A stretch of 64,000 bases of DNA, from assembly GCA_947628235.1 (NCBI GenBank), contig CANQZC010000002.1, positions 1 through 64,000 on the forward strand, in the 5' to 3' direction. This DNA is from an uncultured Bacilli bacterium (GTDB taxonomy: Bacteria; Bacillota_I; Bacilli_A; RF39; UBA660). Positions within the stretch are counted from its first letter, which is position 1. Every line of letters begins with the position of its first letter. A program made the position numbers and the translations under genes. Positions 42,084 through 53,500 of this stretch are shown here, piece by piece. Under the pieces are notes generated by a model, which was not told where the DNA came from, did not search any database, and saw only the letters and a program-made list of their open reading frames with translations.

Positions 42084-42809
42084 ATGAAAAGAGTAGTATT
42101 AATTACGGGAGCTAGTAGAGGAATTGGATATGCTACTGCCCTTGCTTTTGCAAAAGAAAAAGATATTGTTATCATCAATTATTGTCATAGTGAGTCTTTA
42201 GCGTATCAATTAAAAGAAAAGATTGAAAAAGAGTATGGAGGAGAAGCCTTTCTTTGGAAAGCAGATATCGCTAACGAAGGAGAAGTAAAAAAGATGGTAG
42301 ATGCTGTTCTTGACAAGTATGGGCGGATTGATGTTCTTATCAATAATGCTGGTATTGCTATCGATGATGAATTAGAAGATCATACGGTTGCTAATTTTGA
42401 GAAAGTACTTCGTGTCAATCTGGTAGGAATGTTTTTTATTACCCAGTATGTGACTAAATTTATGAAGAAGGGTTGCATAGTCAATGTATCTTCGAATAAT
42501 GGAATAGATTGTTATTCTCCTTTAAGTATTGACTATGATGCTTCTAAAGCAGGAGTTATTTCTTTAACCCATAATTTTGCTCTTGCTTTAGCGCCTAATA
42601 TTCGTGTCAATGCGGTAGCGCCAGGATGGACAAGTACAGATTCCGTATTAGAGATGAATCCTAGTCAATTAGAAGAAGAAAGAAAAAAGATTTTATTAGA
42701 ACGATTTGCTACTCCCGAAGAGATTGCTTCTGTCATTTGTTTTTTAGCGAGTGATTCAGCAAGTTATATCAATGGAGAGATTATTCGTGTAGATGGAGGA
42801 ATTCGATGA
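42084..42809 (+). CDS. Short-chain dehydrogenase (FabG-like)
   Basis: The 241-residue protein is a classical SDR: VLITGASRGIGYA (NAD(P)-binding T-G-x3-G-I-G), INNAGIAIDD (NNAG), VNVSSNNG (catalytic Ser), DYDASKAG (Tyr-x3-Lys) and FLASDSASYINGEIIRVDGG (C-terminal signature). It would reduce a ketone or oxidise an alcohol; resemblance to 3-oxoacyl-ACP reductase does not prove that role, as no fatty-acid genes are adjacent. TGA-TATAAT (42059-42067) is the promoter, AGAGGTG the ribosome site. It overlaps the next gene by 4 bases (ATGA). Confidence 0.9.
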   Translation: MKRVVLITGASRGIGYATALAFAKEKDIVIINYCHSESLAYQLKEKIEKEYGGEAFLWKADIANEGEVKKMVDAVLDKYGRIDVLINNAGIAIDDELEDHTVANFEKVLRVNLVGMFFITQYVTKFMKKGCIVNVSSNNGIDCYSPLSIDYDASKAGVISLTHNFALALAPNIRVNAVAPGWTSTDSVLEMNPSQLEEERKKILLERFATPEEIASVICFLASDSASYINGEIIRVDGGIR

Positions 42810-44038
42810 AAGAATTTTTAGATACTTGTGAAAAAGAAGTACAAGAAGTATTTCAAAAAATAGAAGAACAAGAAGAAAAAAATAGTAAAAAAGTATTAGA
42901 TGCTTTTCAAAAATATCATATGTCTACTTCTCACTTTGATTCTACGACAGGATATGGATATGATGATTTAGGAAGAGATACGATTGAAAAGGTATTTGCG
43001 GAAGTATTAGGGGCAGAAGATGCTTTAGTCCGCGGTCAATTTATCTCTGGAAGTCATGCTCTTACGGTCGCTTTTTTCGCTCTTTTAAGACCTGGAGATT
43101 TGTTATTAAGTATTACTGGAACCCCTTACGATACTTTACATGAAGTAATCGGTATAAAAGAGAATCCAAGTTCTTTAAAATCTTTTGGGGTAAAATATGA
43201 TCAAATCGATTTAAAAGAAGATGATTTTGATGAAAGACAAATCCTTGACTATTTAAAGAAACATACTGTCAAGGTGATTGAAATTCAACGCTCTAAAGGG
43301 TATTCAACTAGAAAAAGTATTTCGATTGATAAAGTTGAAAAAATCATAAAGAGTATTAGAAAAGTGGATAAAAAGGTAATTATTATGGTAGATAACTGTT
43401 ACTGTGAGTTTGTTTCTTCGAAAGAACCTGTAGAAGTAGGAGCAGATATCATGGTAGGCTCTTTAATTAAAAATTTAGGGGGAGGAATTGCCCCTAATGG
43501 AGCTTATATTGCTGGTCGAAAAGAGTTAGTAGAACTCGCTGCTGAAAGGCTTACTCTTCCAGGCGAAGGAAGAGAAGTAGGTCCTTCTTTAGGAATGAAT
43601 AAGCCTTTAGCGCAAGGACTTTTCTTCGCTCCAAGCGTAGTTGCTAGTAGTTTAAAAACAGCTGTTTTAACAAGTTATGCGTTAGAAAAATTAGGGTATG
43701 AAGTAGAACCAAAATGGAATGAGGAAAGAGCAGATATTGTTCAAAATATATGTTTCCATGATGCTTCGAAGTTAATCATATACTGTCAAGGAATTCAAAA
43801 AGGATCTCCTATTGATGCCTATGCGGTACCAGAGCCTTGGGATATGCCTGGATATAGTGATCAAGTGATTATGGCAGCGGGAGCTTTTACGCAAGGATCT
43901 TCTATTGAACTTTCTTGTGATGGACCAATTCGGGAACCTTATATTGCGTATCAACAAGGTGGTCTTACTTATCCTTATGGAAAGTTAGGACTCTTATCTG
44001 CGTTAGAAGAATTAGAAAAGTGTAAAGGAGCGGAATAA
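42806..44038 (+). CDS. PLP-dependent Cys/Met-metabolism-type enzyme (YnbB-like)
   Basis: The 410-residue protein matches the 'aluminium resistance / methionine gamma-lyase' PLP family (PF06838): FDSTTGYGYDDLGRDTIE, RGQFISGSHAL, MVDNCYCEF and the PLP-binding lysine region VGSLIKNLGGGIAPNGAYIAG. The fold would bind pyridoxal phosphate and act on a sulfur amino acid; the true substrate is uncertain. Translation is coupled to the SDR through an ATGA overlap, so they may act on the same compound. The terminator hairpin (44025-44052) contains its stop codon. Confidence 0.85.
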   Translation: MKEFLDTCEKEVQEVFQKIEEQEEKNSKKVLDAFQKYHMSTSHFDSTTGYGYDDLGRDTIEKVFAEVLGAEDALVRGQFISGSHALTVAFFALLRPGDLLLSITGTPYDTLHEVIGIKENPSSLKSFGVKYDQIDLKEDDFDERQILDYLKKHTVKVIEIQRSKGYSTRKSISIDKVEKIIKSIRKVDKKVIIMVDNCYCEFVSSKEPVEVGADIMVGSLIKNLGGGIAPNGAYIAGRKELVELAAERLTLPGEGREVGPSLGMNKPLAQGLFFAPSVVASSLKTAVLTSYALEKLGYEVEPKWNEERADIVQNICFHDASKLIIYCQGIQKGSPIDAYAVPEPWDMPGYSDQVIMAAGAFTQGSSIELSCDGPIREPYIAYQQGGLTYPYGKLGLLSALEELEKCKGAE

Positions 44039-44052
44039 TTCGCTTCTTTTTT
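44025..44052 (+). terminator. Terminator over the stop of the PLP enzyme
   Basis: AGGAGCG pairs with CGCTTCT (one wobble) around the loop that holds TAA, followed by a long T-run. The next promoter (TGT-TATAAT, 44062-44070) begins 10 bases later. Confidence 0.8.
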
Positions 44053-44081
44053 TGTAAACTATGTTATAATAAAGGTGTAGG

Positions 44082-45110
44082 ATGGTAAATATGACAATAA
44101 AAAGTAGAGGAAATATTCCAAAAAAATTCAAATTGATTGGTAATTTTATGATGATAGGTGCTTTAGCGATAGGAATTCCAACCGCTTGTTCAGATGCTCA
44201 AGCAATGGAAGTTCCTGCTATTATTGAAGAAGAAAGTACCCTTCCTGAAGAAATTCAAATTCTCATTCGTGACTATGAAGAGTTAGAGGATATGGAGAAA
44301 GATACTAGCGCTGTTCAACAAGAGATTCATACGCGCGAAGAATCCTTAAAAACCGAAGTAAGAACATTTTTAGAACAACTATTTGAGACTCCTTTTACCT
44401 TAGATGGAAGACTATTAGTATGTGAAAAAGTAGAGACAGCAAGAAAAGAAATAGATGAAGAAATTGAAATTACTGACCCAGATTGGCCTCAAAAAATTGG
44501 CTTAGAAATCATCGATGGGATTTCTTCTTACCCTTATCAAAAAAAGACGATTTACCAATTAGATACAGAAGAAGAAACCTTAGAAACTTTGATTCGTTTT
44601 GCGAGTTCTAAAAAAACATATTCGCGCGAGGAACTAGGAAAAGTTGTAGAGAGTTACGAGCAAGCAAAAGAAATTTCGTATGGATATCGAATGGCATATT
44701 TAACTTGTATTGATGAAAAAAGTAATCCTGAAGTCAATATGGAAACGACTGTCTATACCGGAACCATCTTTAATAATACGGCTTATTCTAAACGAACGAA
44801 AGATTTATTAGATAAAACATTATTAAAAGTAAAGACAGATTATGTTACTAGAACACAAAGTACTTATGAACCAGAAGAATATATTATTAAAAAAGTAGAT
44901 GGACACTGGTTAATTATTCATAAAAAAACGGGCGCTACCGACTTATTAGGAGAAGAGGAAGCCAAACTTTGTGGGGCTGTTGGACAAGTACAATTATGTT
45001 ATCATGAAGATGGTGTTTTAGCGAATACCAAGAAAACCGATTTTCAAATTGAAATGCTTCAAAATGTTTTAAATGAATATCTTCAAAAAGAAGAAGAAAA
45101 AGCAAAATAG
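44082..45110 (+). CDS. Exported protein with signal-anchor, unknown
   Basis: The 342-residue protein has a basic N-terminus (NIPKKFKLIGN) and a hydrophobic segment ending IPTACSDAQA. This may be a lipoprotein signal with Cys near residue 36 or a cleaved signal peptide. The rest is a Glu/Lys-rich soluble domain with no known family (e.g. RSAM or protease motifs absent). ATG 44091 is an alternative start. It ends at hairpin TTATGCA/TGCATAA that overlaps the stop. Likely located outside the membrane; function unknown. Confidence 0.5.
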   Translation: MVNMTIKSRGNIPKKFKLIGNFMMIGALAIGIPTACSDAQAMEVPAIIEEESTLPEEIQILIRDYEELEDMEKDTSAVQQEIHTREESLKTEVRTFLEQLFETPFTLDGRLLVCEKVETARKEIDEEIEITDPDWPQKIGLEIIDGISSYPYQKKTIYQLDTEEETLETLIRFASSKKTYSREELGKVVESYEQAKEISYGYRMAYLTCIDEKSNPEVNMETTVYTGTIFNNTAYSKRTKDLLDKTLLKVKTDYVTRTQSTYEPEEYIIKKVDGHWLIIHKKTGATDLLGEEEAKLCGAVGQVQLCYHEDGVLANTKKTDFQIEMLQNVLNEYLQKEEEKAK

Positions 45111-45199
45111 TTATGCAGAAGAAAGTGCATAACTTTTTTTGACTTCTAGAATAAAGTATGATATCATGTTCTAATTGCTTTTTTTTGAAGGAGGTTTTT

Positions 45200-46063
45200 A
45201 TGAAGTATATAGAAACATTTAGTTTATGGCTAGAGACACATATTGGAATAGAACAAGAGATATGGCAAGCTTTTCTTCTTACTTTGATTTCTCTTGTAGG
45301 AATCAATCTTTTAAAGGCTATTTTTAAAAATATTTTCATGTTATTAGAACAGCGAAAAGCTTATTTATATTATCAACGCGTCAATATTCTTTTAACAATC
45401 TTAAATATTGGTATTATTTTCTTTTTATGGGATAAATATCTTGGTAATATTGTTACCATTATCAGTTTTACATCGGCTGCCCTTACTTTAGCGCTCCGGG
45501 AATTTATCTTTGATTTTTTTGCCGGTCTTTATATTAAGATTAAAAAGCCATTTGCGATTGAAGATCGAATTGAGATTGATGGGACAACAGGAGATGTTAT
45601 CTCTATGGGAGCATTTACTTTTGACTTATTAGAGGTAGGAGATACGGTTCATCAAAGTACTGGTGTTATTGTTACCATTCCAAATACTTTGGTCTTTACT
45701 TCGAAAATTAAAAATTTAGAGAAAAACTTTAAATATGTTTGGAGTGAAATTACTGTCAAAACGAGTTTAGAAGCGGATGTTTCAAAGACGAAAGAAAAAT
45801 TACTTACGATTATTAAGGAGAATGAAGTAGTAAAAAGAATCCCTAAAAAGATGGAAAGTGAGATGGATGATATCAGTCCAGAATATCGAATTTACTATAA
45901 TAAATTAGATCCTATCGTCTATGTTAAAGTAGTAGATGGTCATATCGAATTTTATATTCGATACTTAGTTCATCCAAAGAAAAATCGCTATGTGGAAGAT
46001 GAAGTATGGAGGAAAATTCTAGATTTATACCATGCGAAAGAAATTCCTCTTTATCAAGAATAG
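45200..46063 (+). CDS. MscS-type mechanosensitive channel
   Basis: The 287-residue protein has about three membrane helices ([46 protein letters not shown]) followed by the MscS beta domain: FAGLYIKIKKPFAIEDRIEIDG, TVHQSTGVIVTIPNTLVF and a C-terminal alpha/beta part. It would open under membrane tension to release solutes. GGAGG 5 bases upstream decides start 45200. Two short downstream genes (46098, 46359) follow on the same strand but with separate promoter signals. Confidence 0.9.
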   Translation: MKYIETFSLWLETHIGIEQEIWQAFLLTLISLVGINLLKAIFKNIFMLLEQRKAYLYYQRVNILLTILNIGIIFFLWDKYLGNIVTIISFTSAALTLALREFIFDFFAGLYIKIKKPFAIEDRIEIDGTTGDVISMGAFTFDLLEVGDTVHQSTGVIVTIPNTLVFTSKIKNLEKNFKYVWSEITVKTSLEADVSKTKEKLLTIIKENEVVKRIPKKMESEMDDISPEYRIYYNKLDPIVYVKVVDGHIEFYIRYLVHPKKNRYVEDEVWRKILDLYHAKEIPLYQE

Positions 46064-46097
46064 TATGTTATAATAAGAAAGATGTGGGGTGATATCT

Positions 46098-46349
46098 TTG
46101 GAAGCGTTAGAAGTCACAGAAGAAGAGTATGAAAAGAGATTTTTAAAACCTAGAAAACATGGAATTTGGTTATCGGATGAAGAAGTAGATGTTTTAAATC
46201 GTTATCAAATTGACTATGAAAATTGTTATACGATGAATGAAATTCTATATCAGATTGATCGTATTTTAGAAGAGGAAGAAATTGAAGAGTTAGATTCTCT
46301 TTCTATCATTCTAGCGGAAAGAAATTATTATCAAACCCAAAACCATTAA
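46098..46349 (+). CDS. Small acidic protein, probable TTG start
   Basis: An 83-residue acidic protein (EVTEEEYEKRFLKP, YQIDYENCYTMNEILYQIDRILEEEEIEELDSLS) without known domain. TTG 46098 with GGGGTGA upstream fits better than GTG 46089, which is part of that site. A TGT-TATAAT (46066-46074) precedes it. It is co-directional with, and 9 bases from, a protein with repeated DNA-binding-like helices. Confidence 0.5.
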   Translation: MEALEVTEEEYEKRFLKPRKHGIWLSDEEVDVLNRYQIDYENCYTMNEILYQIDRILEEEEIEELDSLSIILAERNYYQTQNH

Positions 46350-46358
46350 GGAGTAAGT

Positions 46359-47486
46359 ATGTTTCACGGAAAATTATATGAATATGAAGGCGAGTTATTG
46401 TCGGTAAAAGCAATTGCTGGTAAAGTTTCTTTAGCGCCTTCTACAATATATAAATATTTAAATCAGGGATTTTGTCTTTATGATGCTATCGAAAGTGGTA
46501 AAAAACAATCTAGTAAAGTCTTTCAAACAAGACCCAAATCTAATCATATAGAAGCAAAAAAATATGCTTTTGAAGATGGCTTTTATACGGTAGAAGAAAT
46601 CGCTTTTAAATGTCATATTTCAAAAGAACCTCTCTATCGAAGATTAAAACAAGGAATGTCATTAGAAGAGGCTATCTTAGAAATTCAAAGTCATATTGCA
46701 CCCAAGTTTCCATTTATGGGAATGCAGGCAAGTACCTATCGTATCGAAGCTCTAACAGGAGTTCCTAGATGGTATTTAGAAAAGAATTTAAAAGCAGACG
46801 AAACATATACGGAAGAAGAAGTAGAAAAGATTGTTTCTAGGTATCAAAAGCCAGATATTTTAATGGTAGGAGAAACTTCTTTACTACAGTACTGTATTCA
46901 AAATCAATTAAATTATAATGCGATTTATTATCAGATTGAAAAGAATGGATTAAGTATAGAGGAAGCCTTAAATCATTATGAACAATTTGGACAAGAGGAA
47001 CGGTTTCACTATCAATATGCGACAGGGGAAATTCTTCTTTATCACTTCTGTATTAAGGAAAAGATTGATGATCGTTATGTGAAAGAAAGACTTCGTAAAA
47101 ATCCATCTATAGAGGAAGCTTTAAAGGCAGCTATCTTCCTAAGTAAAGAAGATTATAAGACTGTGCAGGAGCGAAATCATCTTTTTCAACTTTACCTTGC
47201 TTATCAAGAAGATGCCATTTCTATGGTTTCTTTAGAAGATCAAGAATTTATAAGAAACAAACATGAACGAATTCAAGAAGTATTAAAAGAATATCGTCTT
47301 TATGAAGCATTATCGGTACTTCCTCAAACTTGTAGTAAGGAAGAAAGAGACTATGTACTTGCCTCTTTTGACCTTACGGAGGAGGACATTCAAAAAGCTC
47401 GTGAAGAATTATTTGTAGACTTTGCTAAAATCTCTCTTCCTAAGAAAAAAGGAGAGGTTCACTATATTTGGAATAAGAGTAATTAA
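46359..47486 (+). CDS. Protein with repeated HTH-like modules
   Basis: The 375-residue protein has at least four related ~35-residue modules with the pattern of helix-turn-helix units: LSVKAIAGKVSLAPSTIYKYL, YTVEEIAFKCHISKEPLYRRL, LLQYCIQNQLNYNAIYYQIE, LLYHFCIKEKIDDRYVKERL, each followed by a G/N-[LMI]-S-[IL]-E-E-A-[IL] element. Such arrays resemble resolvase- or sigma-factor-type HTH repeats, so it may bind DNA at several sites. No catalytic domain is seen. AAGGAG precedes ATG. Likely in an operon with the small acidic gene. Confidence 0.55.
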   Translation: MFHGKLYEYEGELLSVKAIAGKVSLAPSTIYKYLNQGFCLYDAIESGKKQSSKVFQTRPKSNHIEAKKYAFEDGFYTVEEIAFKCHISKEPLYRRLKQGMSLEEAILEIQSHIAPKFPFMGMQASTYRIEALTGVPRWYLEKNLKADETYTEEEVEKIVSRYQKPDILMVGETSLLQYCIQNQLNYNAIYYQIEKNGLSIEEALNHYEQFGQEERFHYQYATGEILLYHFCIKEKIDDRYVKERLRKNPSIEEALKAAIFLSKEDYKTVQERNHLFQLYLAYQEDAISMVSLEDQEFIRNKHERIQEVLKEYRLYEALSVLPQTCSKEERDYVLASFDLTEEDIQKAREELFVDFAKISLPKKKGEVHYIWNKSN

Positions 47487-47569
47487 GAAAAAGGAAACAA
47501 CATATCTTTTTTCTTTTTTTTTTGGTATAATGAAGTTGAGAATAAGAATGTCGGATAGGAGGAATTCAT

Positions 47570-50500
47570 TTGAAAAAATATCAAAAAAATTTTCGTAAAA
47601 ATACCCAAATCTTAAAAGATTACTATACTTATTTAACAGAACTTACTAGTGAACACTATTATATTGGAACAGTGAATGAATGGGTATTAGATAATTACTA
47701 CTTAATTGTAGAACATGAAAAAGCCACGAAAGAATTTCTAAGAAATAGACAGGCATATTCTCATGCATTTCAAAAGAAAATCAATTTGTATGAAGTTCTT
47801 CATAAAATTTTAAAGAGAAATAAATTTAAGATTGATTTAGATACTTTAATTAAAGAATTAAATCGTTATCAAGATAATTTTAATTATCATTTTACATATC
47901 ATGAAATTAATTCGATGGAAGTTGTTTGCTATCTCGTTTTATTAGAGGAATTAGTAAATCTTTGTCAAAGAGAAGAAGCAAAATTAAAGGAATCTCTAGA
48001 AGTAAAGAAATTAATTCAGACCATTGAGTTAGATATTCATCGTTATCATGAAGTAGATATTAGGGATTATTTAACAATTGATGAAGAGATTTTAAATCGG
48101 CCTGTTTATTTAGAAAGATTAAATGCCGGATTAAAAGAATTAGGACAGCGTTCTAATGAAGTCTTTAAACAATTAAATGAAATTTTGGATAAGAAACATG
48201 TCAATTTAAATCAATTAATTGAAAAAGTCTACCAAGAAACAGCGGATGAAAATATGTTAGTCGCTAATATTTTCCAAAGTATTGTAAAAATGAATAAGGT
48301 AGAGACAGAAGTTCTTTATCGAAAAGTAAGTAAAACAGAGTTTATTCTTTTAATGGATTCTTATTATGGACAGATGACGAAAGAAACGAAACAACTCTAT
48401 CGAAATCGTGTCTTAGTCAATGCTCATAAGAAAAGAAAAACAGAATATGATTATGTCAAAGAGTTAATTGCGAAATCCATGAAAGAAAACAAGCATATTG
48501 GGGAATATTTGATGAAGAAGGAACATCTTTCTTTCCGAGCTTGGCTTTTCCTTGCGATAGTGGCAACTCTTACGCTTGTGATTTCTTTCTTCTTATCGAA
48601 ATATCTCGTTCCAATTCGTCTTTTAGGAATGCTTTTATTAGTGATTCCAATTAGTGAAGTAGTGATTGAGATATTGACCCATCTTTATCTTCGGTTCTTT
48701 AAACCAGAACCAATTCCAAAACTAGATTTTAGTGATGGAATTCCAAAGAGTGCTTCTACGATGGCGGTCATTGTAACGATTGTCAAAAATACGGATAAAG
48801 TAGAGAAGATGTTTGATACCTTAGAGTCTTATTATTTAGCGAATAAGTCAGATAATCTTTACTTTACTTTATTAGGAGACTGTTCTTCTAGTTCTCATCA
48901 GATTGAACCATTCGATGATGAGATTGTCGAAGCAGGACGAAAAAGAGCTCAAAAACTAAATCAAAAATATGGAAAAGACATCTTCTATTTTATCTATCGG
49001 AAAAGAGTCTATAATGAAGGGGAAGAAGAATGGCTTGGATATGAGCGTAAGAGAGGTGCTTTAGAGCAGTTTAACCGACTTCTTTTAGGAAAGTTTAGTG
49101 AGAAAGAAATCTCTCAATATTACATGACTCATACATTTGATAATTTTGATAAAAAAATTAAGTATGTTATTACTCTAGATCAAGATACACAACTCATTTT
49201 AGGAACAGCTTTCCAATTAGTAGGCGCTATGGCCCATCCTTTAAATCGACCTGTCTTAAATAAAGAACATACGAAGGTTATCAAAGGATATGGAATTCTT
49301 CAACCAAAAGTAAGTGTCGATGTAGAATCTACCAATCAATCTTTATATACTCAGATTTATGCTGGTATTGGTGGATATGATATTTATAATAAAGTCGTTT
49401 CTAATTTCTATCAAGATGTTTTTAAAGAAGGAAGTTTCTGGGGAAAAGGAATCTATGATTTAACTATTTTTGATGAAGTATTAACAGGACTATTTCCAAA
49501 TAATCGAATCCTATCTCATGACTTACTAGAAGGAAATTATATTCGTTGTGGATTTGCCTCTGATATTGAGGTAATTGATGACTTTCCATCTACTTTTTTA
49601 GCGGATGCGACAAGAAGACATCGTTGGGCTCGTGGAGATATGCAGATTGCTTCTTGGATTTTCTCTAAAAAGAATCCATTAACTTTAATAGAAAGATGGA
49701 AAATATTTGATAATCTTCGAAGAGGATTAGTAGATTTCTCTTTAGTGATCCTTCTTTTTGTAGCGTTCTTATTTGGAAGTTATAATCCAGCGGGATGGTT
49801 ACTTTTTGCGGTAGGAGTTTTGATTTTACCAATCTTCTTCTATATCAAAGATAAATTAAAGATTCAAAAAGAAAGAACTTTAAAATTAAAATATTATGAG
49901 AATATTGCGTATGGATTTAAAGCTGTCTTCATTCGAGTTTTTTCTTCCTTTAGTGCTTTGCCATATAATGCTAAACTCTATCTAGATGCTTTCCTACGTG
50001 CTTTTTATAGAATGCATGTAAGTCATAAACATCTACTTGCTTGGATTACAGCAGATGATGCTAGTAAGAATACCAAAAATACATTTTTCTCTTATTTACT
50101 AAATTTCCGTGTCAATTATCTTATTTCTTTCATATTTTTACTTTTGGTATATTTCTTTAACCGAGAATATCTTTCTTTAGCGCTCGGTATTTCTATTCTC
50201 TTCTTTATGAGTAGTGTTATCTACTATTTAATTAGTAAAGATATTGATCGTGATTCTAAAAAATTATCAAAGAAAGAATTAGAAGAAATGCGCAAAGTAG
50301 CGTATGATACTTGGAAATATTATGATCATTTCTTAACGGAAGAAAATAATTATTTAATTATTGATAACTATCAATTAAACCGGGAAGTAAAGGAAGATAT
50401 TAAAACATCTCCTACGAATATTGGTTTTTCGTTAATGGCTGTCATTTCTGCTTATGAATTAAAATTTATTACAGAAGAAGAAGCTACTTTAAAGATTGAA

Positions 50501-53500
50501 AAGATTATTGAGACAGTAGAGCGGTTAGAAAAATGGCATGGACATCTTTATAACTGGTATAATGTTCATACCTTAGAAAGAATGCATCCACCAACTATCT
50601 CTACCGTAGATAGTGGAAACTTTGTAGCATCCTTAATTACCACAAAATCTTTTATTCGAAAACACGGTTCTGAAAACTTAAAAAATAGAATCGAGAATTT
50701 GATTCGTCAAACGAATTTTAAATATCTATTTAATAAAGAAGAAATGGTATTTAGTTGTGGATATGATGCTTATAATGAACAATTAATTCCTTTCCACTAC
50801 AATAAATTCGCAAGTGAAGCAAGACTTACTAGTTTTGTTGCTATTGCGAAAGGAGATGTTAAGAAGAATCACTGGTTCTTACTTGATAAAACCTTAACAA
50901 CTTATCAAGGAAGAAAAGGATTGCTTTCTTGGTCTGGTACTTCTTTTGAATACTTTATGCCATTAATTTGGATGAAAACTTATCCAAATACATTGATGGA
51001 TGAAGGATATTATTTCGCTCATTTCTGTCAGAAAGAATATATGAAAAATATAGACAGTAATATGCCTTGGGGAATTAGTGAAGCAGCTTATAACTTATTA
51101 GATGATTCTCAAAATTATAAGTATAAAGCTTTTGGAACACCTTATTTAAAGTTTAGGGATAATTCCGAAGATCGTATTGTTCTTTCTCCTTATGGTTCTA
51201 TTTTAGCAATTACCCAATATCCAAAAGATGTCTATAACAATTTAGAGAAATTTAAGAAATTAAAGATGTATGGAGAATATGGATATTATGAATCTTATGA
51301 CTATGAAGATAAAACACCTATTTTCTCTTATTTTGCCCATCATCAAGGAATGATTCTTTCTTCCTTAGCGAATCTGCTTACGAACAATTCTCTTCAAAAA
51401 TATTTCTATCAAGACATTCGAGTTCAATCTTTTGATGTTTTAAATAAAGAGAAATGTCAATTAGAACCAATGATAGACTTGAAGATTGTGAAGTATAAAA
51501 AATACGACTATGATAAAGAAACATTCGAGAATGATATTCGGGAATATACTTATTTATCGCAAAGACCAGAAGTATCTGTATTATCCAATTCTCGTTACTG
51601 TATTCTTTTAAATGATCGAGGAGCAGGATTTAGTAGATATAAAACAATTCAATTAAATCGTTATCGGAAGATAACAGAACAAGAATATGGTAATTTCCTT
51701 TATATTCGTGATTTAGAGAATAATAAAGTATGGAGTAATACTTATGTTCCAACCAATATAAAACCAGAACGGTATAGTGTTGTATTTGCGTTAGATAGAA
51801 TTCGTTATATGCGAGTAGATAATGATATCGTAACCAATTCAGAAATTATTGTAACGAAAAGACATAATGCAGAAATTCGTAAAATTACTTTTAAAAATGT
51901 ATCTTCAAAGACGAAAAAATTAGAACTTACTACCTACACGGAACCTATTTTATCTGAAAGAGATGCCGATATCGGACATCGAGTATTCAATAATATGTTT
52001 ATGAAATCTTTCTATCATGAAGAGACGAATTCTTTAATTCATTGTCGTCGTATTCGTGGTAGTAGAGATAAGTACTATATGATTCATAAATTATGGATCG
52101 CTAATCCATTAGAAGAATATAGTTATGAAACTGAAAGAGAAAACTTTATTGACCGAGGAACAAATTATCAAAAACCAAGCGGTATCCATAAGAAATTAAC
52201 GAATTATACAGGAGATAATTTAGATCCAATTAGTAGTATTCGTAATCGTATTGAGATTCCACCTTTAAAAGAAGTAACAGTCTATATGATTACAGGGTTT
52301 GGAAAGAGTGAAGAACAAGTACTTACGATTGCCAATGCTTACGCTAGTGAGGAAAGTATGGAAGACGCTTTCTCTTTAGCAACCATTATGGTCAATGCTG
52401 CAACTAAGAAACTAGGGGTCACTGGAGCAGATGTCCATCTTTATAACATGATGTTAAATTACTTAAATCAAACTAGTAGAATTAATATCAATGAGACAAG
52501 AAAAGGACTTCTTACTAGAAATTCCCTAGGCCAAGATACATTATGGAAATTTGGAATTAGTGGCGATCGACCAATTATCTTAGTTGAGATGAATGACTTA
52601 GGCTCTCTTTCTTTAGCGCAAGAACTATTAAAAGCCTTTGAGTACTATAAGAGTAAATGTATCTTTGTCGATTTAGTAATTCTCAATAGTAATGATAGAA
52701 ATGCTTCTAAGACGATTGCGAAAATTGTCAATGATGAAGTATATCATATGTACGCAGTTAATAATTTCTCTAATACCCCAGGAAGAGTTGTTTTAATTGA
52801 TAAAAATAAAATGAGTGGGGAAGAGATTAATCTCTTTAGAAGCATTGCTCGTCTTTCTTTCAATACTATTTATAACAATTCTTTAAGAGAGCAAATTGAT
52901 ACTCTTCAACGCGAAAATAAAATCAATGATTATCAAGATCAAAATATTAGTATCAGTGAAAATACTAACGAAGAAGAAGACCTTCTTTTCACTAATGAAT
53001 ATGGAGGATTTACAAAAGACGGAAGAGAATACCACATTACCAATCCAAATACCCCTATGCCATGGTCTAATGTCCTTACGAATGGGGAATTTGGTACGAT
53101 TATTACCAATAATGATAATGGTTTTACCTATGCTGATAACAGTAGAGAATACAAAATTACTTCTTGGACCAATGATACTTTAATCGATGATAAATCAGAA
53201 GGAATTTCTATCAATGGAAAAAAGATTAGTTGGTATGATTGTGTTCATGGTATTGGATATAGTAAATTTAAATTTAAAAATAAAGATTATAAGTTAGATG
53301 TTATTTACTTTGTACCATATAATGAGAATGTTAAAGTAGCGTTATTTACGCTAAAAAATATTTCTTTAAAAGATTTAGATTTAGATATCTGTTATTGGAT
53401 TAATCCTGTATTAGGAGTCTCTGAAGAAAAGACGATTCGTCACTTAGTATGTAATTATCATGAACTGAATAATTTCTTAACGATTCAAAATAAATATGCG

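Noticed and set aside
52896-53183. 95-residue frame inside the glucan-synthase gene
   Set aside because: It lies wholly within a convincing 2555-residue gene in another frame.
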